From: Gammaproteobacteria bacterium
GTDB taxonomy: Bacteria; Pseudomonadota; Gammaproteobacteria; Steroidobacterales; Steroidobacteraceae
Length of the DNA: 64,000 nt
Direction: 5' to 3'
Assembly: GCA_017577615.1 (NCBI GenBank)
Contig: PKRE01000003.1
Coordinates: forward strand, 186,001 to 250,000
Shown: positions 36,387 through 44,173 of the stretch, piece by piece
How the letters are laid out: each line of letters begins with the position of its first letter
Position numbering within the stretch: position 1 is the first letter of the stretch
Made by a program: the position numbers and the translations under genes
The notes under the pieces: generated by a model
The model's database searches: none
The model's input: the letters and a program-made list of their open reading frames with translations, nothing else
What the model was told of the DNA's origin: nothing

Positions 36387-37013
36387 ATGCAGCTTACATC
36401 CTCGAGCTTTCTCAACGATCAACCGATTCCCGAGCAGTTCGCGTTCGGCGCCCATGATCCGGTGCTGCACGTTCGGCTGGCGCAAAATCACAATCCGCAT
36501 CTGAAGTGGACCGGTGCGCCCAGCGGAACACGCTCCTTTGCGATCATCTGCGTCGACCCCGACGCGCCCAGCAAGCCGGATGACGTCAACAAAGAAGGGC
36601 GAGTGGTGCCCGCCAGCCTGCCGCGCACCAACTTCTATCATTGGGTCATGATCGACATTCCCGCGTCGGTCACCGAGATCGCCGCCGGTGCTTGCTCCGA
36701 CGGCGTTGTCGCCGGTGGCAAGAAGAACCCCAAAGGGCCGGAGGGATCGCGCCAAGGCATCAACGATTACACCAATTGGTTCGCGCAGGATCCGGACATG
36801 GCCGGCACCTATCGCGGCTACGACGGTCCGTGCCCACCGTGGAACGACATGCGCGTCCATCGTTATCACTTCACGGTGTATGCGCTCGATGTCGAGCGTC
36901 TCGAGCTACCTGATGACTTCACTGCGCCGCAGGCACTCGAAGCAATGCGTCCCCACGTGCTGGCAGAGGCGCGCATCACCGGCACGTACGCGATCAATCC
37001 GGGAGTGAAGTGA
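36387..37013 (+). CDS. YbhB/YbcL-type phosphatidylethanolamine-binding protein homologue
   Basis: 208 residues. PHLKWTGAPSGTRSFAIICVDPDAP and NFYHWVMIDIPASVTEI are PEBP/RKIP signatures, with the ligand-pocket D-P-D-A-P and W-x-x-x-x-I; GYDGPCPPWNDMRVHRY resembles the G-P-x-P-P-x-x-x-x-H-R-Y motif. Cytoplasmic because no signal peptide is present. Bacterial function is uncertain. Its TGA overlaps the ATG of the FKBP lipoprotein (TGATG). Confidence 0.9.
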   Translation: MQLTSSSFLNDQPIPEQFAFGAHDPVLHVRLAQNHNPHLKWTGAPSGTRSFAIICVDPDAPSKPDDVNKEGRVVPASLPRTNFYHWVMIDIPASVTEIAAGACSDGVVAGGKKNPKGPEGSRQGINDYTNWFAQDPDMAGTYRGYDGPCPPWNDMRVHRYHFTVYALDVERLELPDDFTAPQALEAMRPHVLAEARITGTYAINPGVK

Positions 37014-37489
37014 TGATCCAGGCTGCCACCAGAGCCTCTGCCGCGCTGGTAGCCGCCGCTTTAGTGTCGCTTGCCGGCTGCTCGAACGAGCGGCCGGCCG
37101 AGCCGCAATCTGCCGCCGCTCCTGCGCAAGTCACCGAGCTCCAGCGCATCGACTTACGCGTCGCACCCGGCGAAGGCATCACTGCGGGACAAGTCGCCGT
37201 CGTGCACTACACAGGTTGGCTGTACGACCCGACAGCACCGGAATTCAAAGGCAAGAAATTCGATAGCTCGCGCGATCGCGGGCAGCCTTTTCGCTTCACG
37301 ATCGGCGAAGGCAAGGTCATCGACGGATGGGAAGAAGGCGTGCAAGGGATGCGCGTCGGCAGCCAACGCCGCCTCATCATTCCTCCCGAGCTTGCCTATG
37401 GCAATCGCGCAATGGGAGGCGTGATACCGCCGAACTCCACCTTGGTCTTCGATATCGAGCTACTCGCGATCGAAGAGCCGGCCAGCTGA
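37013..37489 (+). CDS. FKBP-type peptidyl-prolyl isomerase lipoprotein
   Basis: 158 residues from the ATG at 37013. Signal peptide with lipobox LAGC at about residues 20-23, then an Ala/Pro linker and one FKBP domain: VAVVHYTGWLYD, KKFDSSRDRGQPFRFTIGEGKVIDGWEEGV (landmarks only), GSQRRLIIPPELAYGNR and IPPNSTLVFDIELL. Active-site aromatics are kept. It should assist protein folding in the periplasm as a membrane-anchored isomerase. The stop is followed directly by a G-rich heptad arm. Confidence 0.92.
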   Translation: MIQAATRASAALVAAALVSLAGCSNERPAEPQSAAAPAQVTELQRIDLRVAPGEGITAGQVAVVHYTGWLYDPTAPEFKGKKFDSSRDRGQPFRFTIGEGKVIDGWEEGVQGMRVGSQRRLIIPPELAYGNRAMGGVIPPNSTLVFDIELLAIEEPAS

Positions 37490-37495
37490 GGCGGC

Positions 37496-37551
37496 GGCTG
37501 GGGGCTGAAGGCAGGGGACGGCGGACTTGCGGCCAGAGCCCAGCGCCCAGA
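37496..37551. repeat. Heptad hairpin unit between convergent FKBP and htpG genes, 8 units
   Basis: GGCTGGG, GGCTGAA, GGCAGGG, GACGGCG, GACTTGC, GGCCAGA, GCCCAGC, GCCCAGA in unbroken 7-nt phase. G arm next to the FKBP stop, C arm next to the htpG stop (which is the G arm for htpG). Confidence 0.85.
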
Positions 37552-37557
37552 CCGCGC

Positions 37558-39429
37558 CTACGCAAGCAACAGCCGATTCAACCTCTTCACGAACGCGGCT
37601 GGCTCGGGTAGCTGCTCGCCCTCTGCCAGCATCGCTTGCTCGAATACGAGCAGGGTGAGATCGGCGAAAGTGGCATCGTCGTTGGTTGCGTTCATGCGTT
37701 GCATGAGCGGATGCCCCGGATTGATCTCCAGAACAGGCTTTGCGGTCGGCGCCTTTTGACCTGCCGCCTCCAGAATACGACGCATTTGCACCCCAAGATC
37801 GTACTGCCCGAGCACGAGGCAAGCTGGCGATTCAGACAACCGCACCGTCGTGCGCACGTCGCTTACCCGATCGCCGAGCACCTTCTTAATGCGCTCGACG
37901 AGCTGTGCATGCTCCTTGGAGAGCGACTCCTGGGTTTTCTTCTCCTCTTCGGATTGCACCCCGCTCAGATCGAGCTCGCCGCGGGCGACATTTTGCAACG
38001 GCTTACCGTCATACTCGCGCAAGTGGCTCATCAGCCATTCGTCCACCCGATCGGACAGCAGCAACACTTCGATACCCTTCTTGCGCAGCATCTCCAGATG
38101 CGGGCTCGACTTGGCCGCCGCGAACGAATCGGCGATCACGTAGTAGATCGCGTTCTGACCGGGTTTCATGCGGGCGATGTAGTCATCGAGCGAGACGTTC
38201 TGCTCTTCTTGGTCCGTGTGCGTGCTGGCAAAGCGCAGCAGCTTCGCAATACGCTCCTTGTTCGCGTAATCCTCCGCCGGACCCTCTTTGAGCACCAGGC
38301 CGAATTCCTTCCAGAAGGTCGCGTATTTCTCGGGGTCTTCCTTAGCCAGCTTTGCCAGCATATCGAGCGCGCGACGCGTCAGTCCCGAGCGCATCGAGTC
38401 GATCGCCGGATCTTGCTGCAGCATCTCGCGCGACACGTTGAGCGGCAGGTCCGCGGAATCGACGATGCCCTTGATGAAGCGCAAATAGAGCGGTAGGAAC
38501 TGCTCGGCGTCGTCCATGATGAAGACGCGGCGTACGTAGAGCTTGAGCCCGCGCGCCCCTTCGCGGTGGTACAGATCGAACGGCGCTCGCGAGGGTATGT
38601 ACAGAAGATACGTGTATTCCTTGGTGCCCTCGACTTTGCCGTGCGACCAAGTGAGCGGATCCGCGAAGTCGTGAGAGATGTGGCGGTAGAACTCCCTGTA
38701 CTCCTCGTCCTTCACCTCGGTGCGCGGCCGAGTCCACAAGGCCTGTGCGTGGTTGACAGTCTCGTACTCGGCGTCCTTCTCCGGCTTGCGCATACGTACC
38801 GGGAAGGCGATGTGATCGGAGTACTTGCGTACGAGCGCACGGATGCGGTAGGCGTCGGTGAACTCCTGCTCCCCCTCCTTCAGGTGCAGCACGATCTTCG
38901 TGCCGCGCTCCGGCAACTCGACGGTCTCCACCGTGAACTCGCCCTCGCCGCGGGAGCTCCAGAGGACGCCCGCGCTCGCGGGTTCTCCCGCCTTGCGGGA
39001 GAACACCTCGACTCGATCGGCCACGATGAACGACGAGTAGAAACCGACCCCGAACTGGCCGATGAGCTGTGCGTCCTTCTTTTGGTCGCCAGTGAGCTTC
39101 GAGAGGAACTCCGCCGTACCCGACTTGGCGATCGTGCCCAGGTGCTCGATGGCCTCTTGGCGCGTCATGCCAATGCCGTTGTCCGCGACGGTGATCGTAC
39201 GAGCCTTCGGGTCGATGTCGATCGTAATGGCAAGCTCGCCGCCACCCTCTAGCAGCTCGGGCTTTCCCAACGCCTCGAAGCGCAGCTTGTCGCAGGCATC
39301 CGACGCATTGGAGATGAGCTCGCGCAGGAAGATCTCTTTGTGGCTATACAGCGAATGGATCATCAGCTTGAGCAGCTGATTCACCTCCGCCTGGAACCCC
39401 ATTGTTTGCGGCGCGGTCGCCTCGCTCAT
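37558..39429 (-). CDS. htpG: Hsp90 chaperone HtpG
   Basis: 623 residues from the ATG at 39429; the frame upstream encodes the leader and repeat. GHKL ATPase motifs: FLRELISNASDACDKLRF, TVADNGIGMTRQEAIEHLG, GQFGVGFYSSFIVAD. The middle domain has LYVRRVFIMDDAEQFLPLYL and PLNVSREMLQQD, and the C-terminal dimerisation domain ends FVKRLNRLLLA. Cytoplasmic ATP-dependent chaperone. A heat-shock-type promoter lies 58 nt upstream of the start codon, and GGAGG precedes the start. Confidence 0.97.
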   Translation of the reverse strand: MSEATAPQTMGFQAEVNQLLKLMIHSLYSHKEIFLRELISNASDACDKLRFEALGKPELLEGGGELAITIDIDPKARTITVADNGIGMTRQEAIEHLGTIAKSGTAEFLSKLTGDQKKDAQLIGQFGVGFYSSFIVADRVEVFSRKAGEPASAGVLWSSRGEGEFTVETVELPERGTKIVLHLKEGEQEFTDAYRIRALVRKYSDHIAFPVRMRKPEKDAEYETVNHAQALWTRPRTEVKDEEYREFYRHISHDFADPLTWSHGKVEGTKEYTYLLYIPSRAPFDLYHREGARGLKLYVRRVFIMDDAEQFLPLYLRFIKGIVDSADLPLNVSREMLQQDPAIDSMRSGLTRRALDMLAKLAKEDPEKYATFWKEFGLVLKEGPAEDYANKERIAKLLRFASTHTDQEEQNVSLDDYIARMKPGQNAIYYVIADSFAAAKSSPHLEMLRKKGIEVLLLSDRVDEWLMSHLREYDGKPLQNVARGELDLSGVQSEEEKKTQESLSKEHAQLVERIKKVLGDRVSDVRTTVRLSESPACLVLGQYDLGVQMRRILEAAGQKAPTAKPVLEINPGHPLMQRMNATNDDATFADLTLLVFEQAMLAEGEQLPEPAAFVKRLNRLLLA

Positions 39430-39486
39430 CGTTGTGTCGGCCTCCGAAGTTGGAAAAAAGAAGGGGGGGTGCTGCTGGCCGGCGCT

Positions 39487-39514
39487 TATTGGGGCGGCAC
39501 GAGTTGAGTTCAAG
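39487..39514 (-). promoter_or_regulatory. Sigma-32 (heat-shock) promoter for htpG
   Basis: On the minus strand CTTGAAC (39514-39508), 13-nt spacer, CCCCAATA (39494-39487). This closely matches the RpoH consensus CTTGAAA–N11-16–CCCCATnT. The predicted start of transcription near 39480 gives a leader of about 50 nt to the htpG ATG. Confidence 0.78.
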
Positions 39515-39527
39515 ACGGTCTCGAATG

Positions 39528-39659
39528 GGCCGTAGGCTGGAGGCGGGAAGCTAGTTCCGCACCACCTAGAGCCTACCACCTCTCTTACCTGAAGCAGGTG
39601 TGCCCTCGGCTCGTTCAGGGCTGCTGGGCGCTGAGTGCTGGGCTCTGGCTAGAGGCGGG
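39528..39659. repeat. Heptad arms between htpG and the small membrane-protein gene
   Basis: Three phased blocks: GGCCGTA, GGCTGGA, GGCGGGA (39528-39548); ACCTAGA, GCCTACC, ACCTCTC (39564-39584); GGGCTGC, TGGGCGC, TGAGTGC, TGGGCTC, TGGCTAG, AGGCGGG (39618-39659). Block strand bias alternates, giving two potential hairpin units with the array at 39721. Confidence 0.8.
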
Positions 39660-39720
39660 GTATTCGCGCGCAGCAGCTGCCCCAAGCCTCGAGCCCATAA
39701 GCGCATGCGCTGCGCGCGCA

Positions 39721-39762
39721 CCTATTCCCTATTCGCGCCGCCCCATTCCCTGTTCCCACGAA
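39721..39762. repeat. Heptad repeat overlapping the end of the small membrane-protein gene
   Basis: CCTATTC, CCTATTC, GCGCCGC, CCCATTC, CCTGTTC, CCACGAA in 7-nt phase. On the minus strand this is the GGGAATA-type G arm; it encodes the last residues and TAG stop of the gene at 39722-39988. Confidence 0.82.
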
Positions 39763-39988
39763 GCCACACACCTCGCGCTTGCATCCGGTAGCGAAGTGCG
39801 TCGATCAAGGAAGCGGAAAGAACAACGCCGACGATCGTCAGACCGACGGCAGGGAAGCGGACAAACGCGAACCCGGTGGCGACGAACAACAAGACGGCCA
39901 CCAACAAACCGATGATCCTCGGCGCCAGATGGCGCAGAGCGTGAATGGCATCATCCAAGTCATCGGCCCATTGCAGCAAGAACTCCAT
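39722..39988 (-). CDS. Small two-helix membrane protein
   Basis: 88 residues, not a family I recognise. MEFLLQWADDLDDAIHALRHLAP is an amphipathic acidic start, then two hydrophobic segments (IIGLLVAVLLFVATGFAF and VGLTIVGVVLSASLIDAL) and a basic tail. GAGGTGA about 8 nt before the ATG supports translation. The last dozen codons (RGNREWGGANRE) are translated heptad repeat and are unlikely to be ancestral. Divergent from parA, with palindromic CRP-like sites between. Confidence 0.68.
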   Translation of the reverse strand: MEFLLQWADDLDDAIHALRHLAPRIIGLLVAVLLFVATGFAFVRFPAVGLTIVGVVLSASLIDALRYRMQARGVWLRGNREWGGANRE

Positions 39989-40018
39989 CTCAGCTCACCT
40001 CGATCTCGTCTGGTACGA

Positions 40019-40040
40019 ATGTACGTGTACTCAGGTACAT
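40019..40040. promoter_or_regulatory. Inverted repeat ATGTAC–N10–GTACAT
   Basis: Six-base perfect arms 10 nt apart, in the divergent region between the small membrane-protein gene and parA. Possible operator for an unidentified regulator. Confidence 0.4.
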
Positions 40041-40044
40041 CCGG

Positions 40045-40060
40045 TGTGAGCCGACTCACA
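40045..40060. promoter_or_regulatory. CRP/Vfr-like site
   Basis: TGTGA–GCCGAC–TCACA: perfect half-sites with the 6-nt spacing of the cAMP receptor protein consensus. 57 nt from the start of the minus-strand membrane-protein gene and 114 nt upstream of parA. Confidence 0.65.
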
Positions 40061-40079
40061 GCGCCTCGTAATCGTCGCG

Positions 40080-40095
40080 AGTGAGACTGCTCACA
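40080..40095. promoter_or_regulatory. Second CRP/Vfr-like site
   Basis: AGTGA–GACTGC–TCACA: nine of ten half-site bases, centred 35 bp from the first CRP-like site. Confidence 0.5.
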
Positions 40096-40173
40096 CTCTC
40101 GACCTTGCACCGCAGAAGGGCGGTGCGTACGCTGTCTTTAAGCGTTTTTCGTCAAATCGATTGCAGCGTCCAC

Positions 40174-40875
40174 ATGCAAAAGATCGTAGTGCTGAATCCG
40201 AAAGGCGGTTCAGGCAAAACCACGATCGCGACCAACTTGGCCAGCTATTTCGCCGTCGCTGGTCTCAAGCCGACCCTGATGGACCTGGACGCGCAGGGCT
40301 CGAGCATGCGCTGGCTGAGTAAACGCACGAAGGATCAGATTGCGATCCACGGTATCGCCGGCTACGAGCGTAACCCGCGAGTCACACGTAGTTTCGCAAT
40401 GCGTTTGCCGCTCGATACGGAACGGCTCATCGTGGATACCGCCGCGGCGCTCGATCCGCAACGGCTGCCGGAAATCACCCGCAATGCCACTGCAGTGCTC
40501 GTGCCCGTTCTGCCATCGGACATCGACATTCACGCGGCGGCAAAGTGCATTTCCGACCTATTACTAATTGCAAAGATTCGTCGCGACGAGCAGCGCATCG
40601 CCGTGATCGCGAACCGGGTGAAGAAGAACACCCTCGTCTACCGGTCGCTGATGCGCTTCCTTGAGACGCTGCGCATCCCGGTCATCTCGACGCTACGCGA
40701 CTCGCAAAACTATATCAAAGCTGCAGAAGCGGGAGTCGGGCTCTTCGAGATGAAGCCGTACCTCGTAAGAGAAGACCTGGAGCAGTGGCAGCCGATCGTC
40801 AATTGGCTCATGCAGCGCCGTGGGGTTGAGATTCCGCCCGGGTCGCCGGCGCTTACCGCCACGTCGCTGTGGTGA
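40174..40875 (+). CDS. Orphan ParA/MinD-like ATPase
   Basis: 233 residues from the ATG at 40174. Deviant Walker A VLNPKGGSGKTTIATNLA with the signature first lysine, then TLMDLDAQGSSMRWL (Walker A'), and LIVDTAAALD as Walker B. No parB or centromere-like iterons follow, so it is not a chromosome or plasmid par locus of the usual kind; such orphan ATPases position other cell-pole or membrane structures. A hairpin lies 10 nt after the stop and a G-rich heptad block after that. Confidence 0.88.
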   Translation: MQKIVVLNPKGGSGKTTIATNLASYFAVAGLKPTLMDLDAQGSSMRWLSKRTKDQIAIHGIAGYERNPRVTRSFAMRLPLDTERLIVDTAAALDPQRLPEITRNATAVLVPVLPSDIDIHAAAKCISDLLLIAKIRRDEQRIAVIANRVKKNTLVYRSLMRFLETLRIPVISTLRDSQNYIKAAEAGVGLFEMKPYLVREDLEQWQPIVNWLMQRRGVEIPPGSPALTATSLW

Positions 40876-40884
40876 TTCGTGAAC

Positions 40885-40902
40885 CGGGTCGTGAACGACC
40901 CG
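40885..40902 (+). terminator. Palindromic hairpin after parA
   Basis: CGGGTCGT–GA–ACGACCCG, a perfect 8-bp stem, 10 nt after the stop. No T run follows; it may be terminator-like or a binding site. Confidence 0.4.
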
Positions 40903-40908
40903 CAGCTT

Positions 40909-40936
40909 GGGCTGGCAGCCTGAGGCTGGAGCGACC
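40909..40936. repeat. Heptad repeat, G-rich arm, after parA
   Basis: GGGCTGG, CAGCCTG, AGGCTGG, AGCGACC in 7-nt phase, on the coding strand of parA. Confidence 0.65.
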
Positions 40937-41033
40937 CGAAAGTGCGGCGGCCAGCTCGCGCCGCGCCCTGGCGCGCCAGCGACGTGCTTGCCGCGAGGCT
41001 CTTGCCGGCGTCGACTGGCTCGAGAGCCCGGGC

Positions 41034-41279
41034 TTACTTCTTGTCTTTCTCCTTGTCCCAGCAATGGCGAACCTTGTCGGTCCAGTTCTTGTAATTCGTC
41101 CAGCTGTACAAGGAGCGCGTGATCGCTGCGTGACGGGAGTTGACCGGATGAGCGCGATCCAGCCAATTGCGTTGCGGATCGCGGGATCCGCCGGTGCGTA
41201 CGATCTTTGCGTTTGCCTCACCGATCCACGCGCGGTGACGTCCAGTCGCAGTGAGTTCGTCGGGCTTCTGCTCTGACAT
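41034..41279 (-). CDS. Small hypothetical protein
   Basis: 81 residues from the ATG at 41279, preceded on the minus strand by AAAGGAGAG at good spacing. Not recognised. It is polar and charged (MSEQKPDELTATGRH…), Trp- and Lys-rich near the end (SLYSWTNYKNWTDKVRHCW, then Lys/Asp repeats), soluble, with a single cysteine. No domain is evident. It lies alone between parA and the conserved gene at 41451. Confidence 0.5.
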   Translation of the reverse strand: MSEQKPDELTATGRHRAWIGEANAKIVRTGGSRDPQRNWLDRAHPVNSRHAAITRSLYSWTNYKNWTDKVRHCWDKEKDKK

Positions 41280-41422
41280 ATACGTGCTCTCCTTTGCGCG
41301 CACCGTATCGACCCACCCACCGTTGCGTGAGGAACTGGGTCACACGCAGGAACGATCGTCGCCAGAATGCGACGATCATCGCAATTGCGGCAACTCGGCT
41401 CTGGACGCTCGCCAAGCGTGCT

Positions 41423-41450
41423 CGGCCCGCAGCCCCCAGTCTCCAGGTTC
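41423..41450. repeat. Heptad repeat abutting a stop codon
   Basis: CGGCCCG, CAGCCCC, CAGTCTC, CAGGTTC in register; on the minus strand this is the G arm that begins at the base after the stop of the gene at 41451-42152. Confidence 0.7.
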
Positions 41451-42152
41451 TCAATCAGCTTTCAGTAACGCCTCGAAGGCCGGGCGGATCTCGGCCAGGA
41501 TGTCGTGAATGGCTGCCGGCACCAGGCTGCCATAGACGTCGAGCAGCACGATGGCATTTACGATCGCGTCTTGGCGGGTTGCGGCGCGCAGCCGCTGCGC
41601 CACCCCACGATTCACGGCGTGCACTCCGCGATAGACGCGTTCCAGATGCTCGAGCTTGAAATCGGAAGGCCCGCCGTCGCGCGCAGCGAAGTGCTGCGCA
41701 AGCAGATACATCGCTGCGACCCGATAAGCCGTTTCTGCTTCGCTCGAGAACGGCAAGTGAAAGCGCGCCATCGGCCGAAATACAGCGGTTCTCGGGCACC
41801 CACTCGACGCCATGATCAGGCCCATCAGCGAGGCGAGCGCCTGCTGTGCGGATAGCGTGGCCGTCACGCAACGCTCCTCGCTCTCGACCGTGACACGCAC
41901 GGTGTCGTACGAGACGAGATCCTGAAAACCGTCTATCACACCGGACAGATGGACCGCAGCAGGACAGTGCTTGGTGTGGGCAAGCTCCAACGGACAGCCG
42001 CTGCACTGATTGAATCCGAGCTCGGTCCAGGCGGGCAGATCGGTATCCGCTGGGGCCGTCAGCTCCGCGGTGTCCCGATCCATCTCCAACGTGAATGCAC
42101 GCTCGGATGAATCCGGCAACGTGAACCGGTACTTGAGCACGAGCTTGCTCAT
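41451..42152 (-). CDS. Conserved hypothetical protein with CxxC–Cys cluster
   Basis: 233 residues. Residues 1-95 form a beta-rich domain carrying GFNQCSGCPLELAHTKHCPAA (Cys spacing 2 and 11, plus two His), a plausible metal site. A helical C-terminal half has FHLPFSSEAETAYRVAAMYLLAQ and AIVNAIVLLDVYGSLVPAAI. I do not recognise the family. The ATG overlaps the ppnN stop by 4 nt, so it belongs to an L,D-transpeptidase–ppnN operon. No signal peptide. Confidence 0.72.
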   Translation of the reverse strand: MSKLVLKYRFTLPDSSERAFTLEMDRDTAELTAPADTDLPAWTELGFNQCSGCPLELAHTKHCPAAVHLSGVIDGFQDLVSYDTVRVTVESEERCVTATLSAQQALASLMGLIMASSGCPRTAVFRPMARFHLPFSSEAETAYRVAAMYLLAQHFAARDGGPSDFKLEHLERVYRGVHAVNRGVAQRLRAATRQDAIVNAIVLLDVYGSLVPAAIHDILAEIRPAFEALLKAD

Positions 42153-43561
42153 GCGACAAGCCGATAGCAGGGCCGGTATTCGCCGGCAAGCTTCATGCGT
42201 CGCTGCTTCACGAACGAGGTCAGGAGCTCATCGAGCAGGCTCATGATCGACTTGTCGCCGCGCAGCTCGAACGGACCATGCCGCTCGATGGCTTGGATCC
42301 CCTGCTCCTTGACGTTACCTGCGACAATGCCGGAAAAGGCGCGCCGCAGATTCGCGGCCATCAGGTGCGGATCGAGACCGCGCCGCAGCTCGAGCTTCGC
42401 CATCGCTTCGTGCGTCGGCTCGAACGGACGTTGGAACTCCGCAGGAATCTTCAGCAGCCAATTGAAATTGTACGAGTCGCTCTGCGCACGACGAAATTCG
42501 CGCACGGCTTCCACGCCGCGCACGACCTCTCGTGCCGCTTGGGCAGGATCGCCGATCACGACCTTGTAGCGGCGCCGAGCCGTATCGCCGAGCGTGGCCG
42601 CGATGAAGCGATCGATTTGCCCGAAGTAGTCGGCTGCGCTGGGCGGCCCGGTGAAGATGACGGGCAAGGGAATCTCGGCGTTCTCCGGATCGAGCAGAAT
42701 GCCGAGCAAGTACAGAATCTCCTCCGCCGTCCCGACACCGCCCGGAAAGACTACGATCGCATGCGCGCAGCGGACGAACGCCTCGAGGCGCTTCTCGATG
42801 TCCGGCATGATCACGAGCTGATTGACGATCGCGTTCGGCGGCTCCGCAGCGATGATGCCCGGCTCGGTGATGCCGATGTAGCGTCCGTCGCGGATCCGCT
42901 GCTTCGCATGACCGATCGTCGCTCCCTTCATTGGCCCCTTCATTGCGCCTGGCCCGCAGCCGGTGCAGATGTTGAGCCCGCGCAGGCCGAGCTCATAGCC
43001 GACGCGCTTGCTGTAGTCGTACTCGGTAGAGCTGATGGAATGCCCGCCCCAGCAGACCACGAGATTCGGCCGGCCCTTGTAATCCAGAATGCGCGCGTTC
43101 CTCAGGATGTGGTAGACGGCATTGGTGATGCTGGCCGGATCATTGAGATCGAACCGGTGCGTGCCGAGGATAGCATCGTGGATGTACACGATATCGCGCA
43201 GCGCGGCGAACAAGTGCTCCTTGATGCCGCGAATCATCTGCCCGTCCACGAACGCGCTCGGCGGCGCATTCCTCAGCTCGAGCTTGATACCCCACGCCTG
43301 ACGGCCGAAGCGAATCTCGAAGTCCTTGAAGCGATCGAAGATCGCGCGCACATCATCGGATTCGAGCCCCGAGGCCAGCACCGCCAGAGCGCAGCGCCGG
43401 AACAGGTCGTACATGCCACCCCGCCCGGATTGCAGCAACTGTTGCACTTCCCGCTGGGAAAGGTTCTCGAGGCTGCCGAGCGGCGAGACGTGCGCGTCGA
43501 CGAGCTCGTCGCCATCGCCGTCGAATTGTGTGACCGACGCAGAAGTGTGTTCGCTGCTCAC
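42149..43561 (-). CDS. ppnN: Nucleotide 5'-monophosphate nucleosidase (LOG family)
   Basis: 470 residues, the long PpnN/YgdH type with N- and C-terminal extensions around the LOG core. The core motifs are GCGPGAMKGPMKGA and VVFPGGVGTAEEILYLLG (P-G-G-x-G-T-x-x-E). It hydrolyses nucleoside monophosphates to base and ribose 5-phosphate; the E. coli enzyme is stimulated by (p)ppGpp. Overlaps by 4 nt both the upstream L,D-transpeptidase gene and the downstream hypothetical gene. Confidence 0.94.
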   Translation of the reverse strand: MSSEHTSASVTQFDGDGDELVDAHVSPLGSLENLSQREVQQLLQSGRGGMYDLFRRCALAVLASGLESDDVRAIFDRFKDFEIRFGRQAWGIKLELRNAPPSAFVDGQMIRGIKEHLFAALRDIVYIHDAILGTHRFDLNDPASITNAVYHILRNARILDYKGRPNLVVCWGGHSISSTEYDYSKRVGYELGLRGLNICTGCGPGAMKGPMKGATIGHAKQRIRDGRYIGITEPGIIAAEPPNAIVNQLVIMPDIEKRLEAFVRCAHAIVVFPGGVGTAEEILYLLGILLDPENAEIPLPVIFTGPPSAADYFGQIDRFIAATLGDTARRRYKVVIGDPAQAAREVVRGVEAVREFRRAQSDSYNFNWLLKIPAEFQRPFEPTHEAMAKLELRRGLDPHLMAANLRRAFSGIVAGNVKEQGIQAIERHGPFELRGDKSIMSLLDELLTSFVKQRRMKLAGEYRPCYRLVA

Positions 43562-44103
43562 GGAGCGATCTCGATGGGTGTGTTAGGGCGCGTCATCAGC
43601 CAGATTTCCACCATATCGGCGTTCGATACGGCGATACATCCTTCCGTCCAATCGACGTTGGCGTAGTAGTCGCGTGGCTTGCGCGGCAGGTTCGGCTCAC
43701 CGTGGATCATGATCGCACCGCCCGGATTGCGACCCAGCCGCCGTGCCCGCTCTACGTCCTGGGCATTCGGATAGTCGATCAGAATCGACAGGAAATACTC
43801 GCTGTTCGCGTTGCGCCGCGTAAGGCGATATTTCCCTTCCGGCGTTCGGAAGTCGCCCTCGAACTGCTTGTGGCCGTCGGGACGTAAGCCGAGCGCAATC
43901 TTGTACGTCCGCAATACCTCACCTTGACGCAGCAGATACAGCTTGCGTTCCGACTTACGCACCAAGACGCTGTCTGCCATCGGCAGCGCTGCTTCCGGCG
44001 TCGAGGTGAGAAACGGCACGTCCGACAGTGCACCATCCGCCCACGCGCACACGGCGGCGGTCATGACAACGAGAGCTAAGGCGAATCGGCGCGATATGGT
44101 CAT
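43558..44103 (-). CDS. L,D-transpeptidase family protein (YkuD)
   Basis: 181 residues from the ATG at 44103. A signal peptide (RRFALALVVMTAAVCAWA) exports it to the periplasm. The YkuD domain has IMIHGEPN (His134) and the catalytic Cys156 in VDWTEGCIAVSN. Proteins of this class make 3-3 cross-links in peptidoglycan or attach proteins to it; this short form with D-W-T-x-G-C-I resembles ErfK/YafK-type enzymes. The ATG of ppnN lies in its stop (ATGA). Confidence 0.9.
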   Translation of the reverse strand: MTISRRFALALVVMTAAVCAWADGALSDVPFLTSTPEAALPMADSVLVRKSERKLYLLRQGEVLRTYKIALGLRPDGHKQFEGDFRTPEGKYRLTRRNANSEYFLSILIDYPNAQDVERARRLGRNPGGAIMIHGEPNLPRKPRDYYANVDWTEGCIAVSNADMVEIWLMTRPNTPIEIAP

Positions 44104-44173
44104 GAAATGTTTTTTCAAATTATAACGCAGCGGCCACATGCTCTTCTGTCGGCGCGCGCATCGGCACGCCTGC

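Noticed and set aside
42278..43666. Plus-strand frame of 462 codons opposite ppnN
   Set aside because: Antisense shadow; the minus strand encodes intact PpnN motifs.
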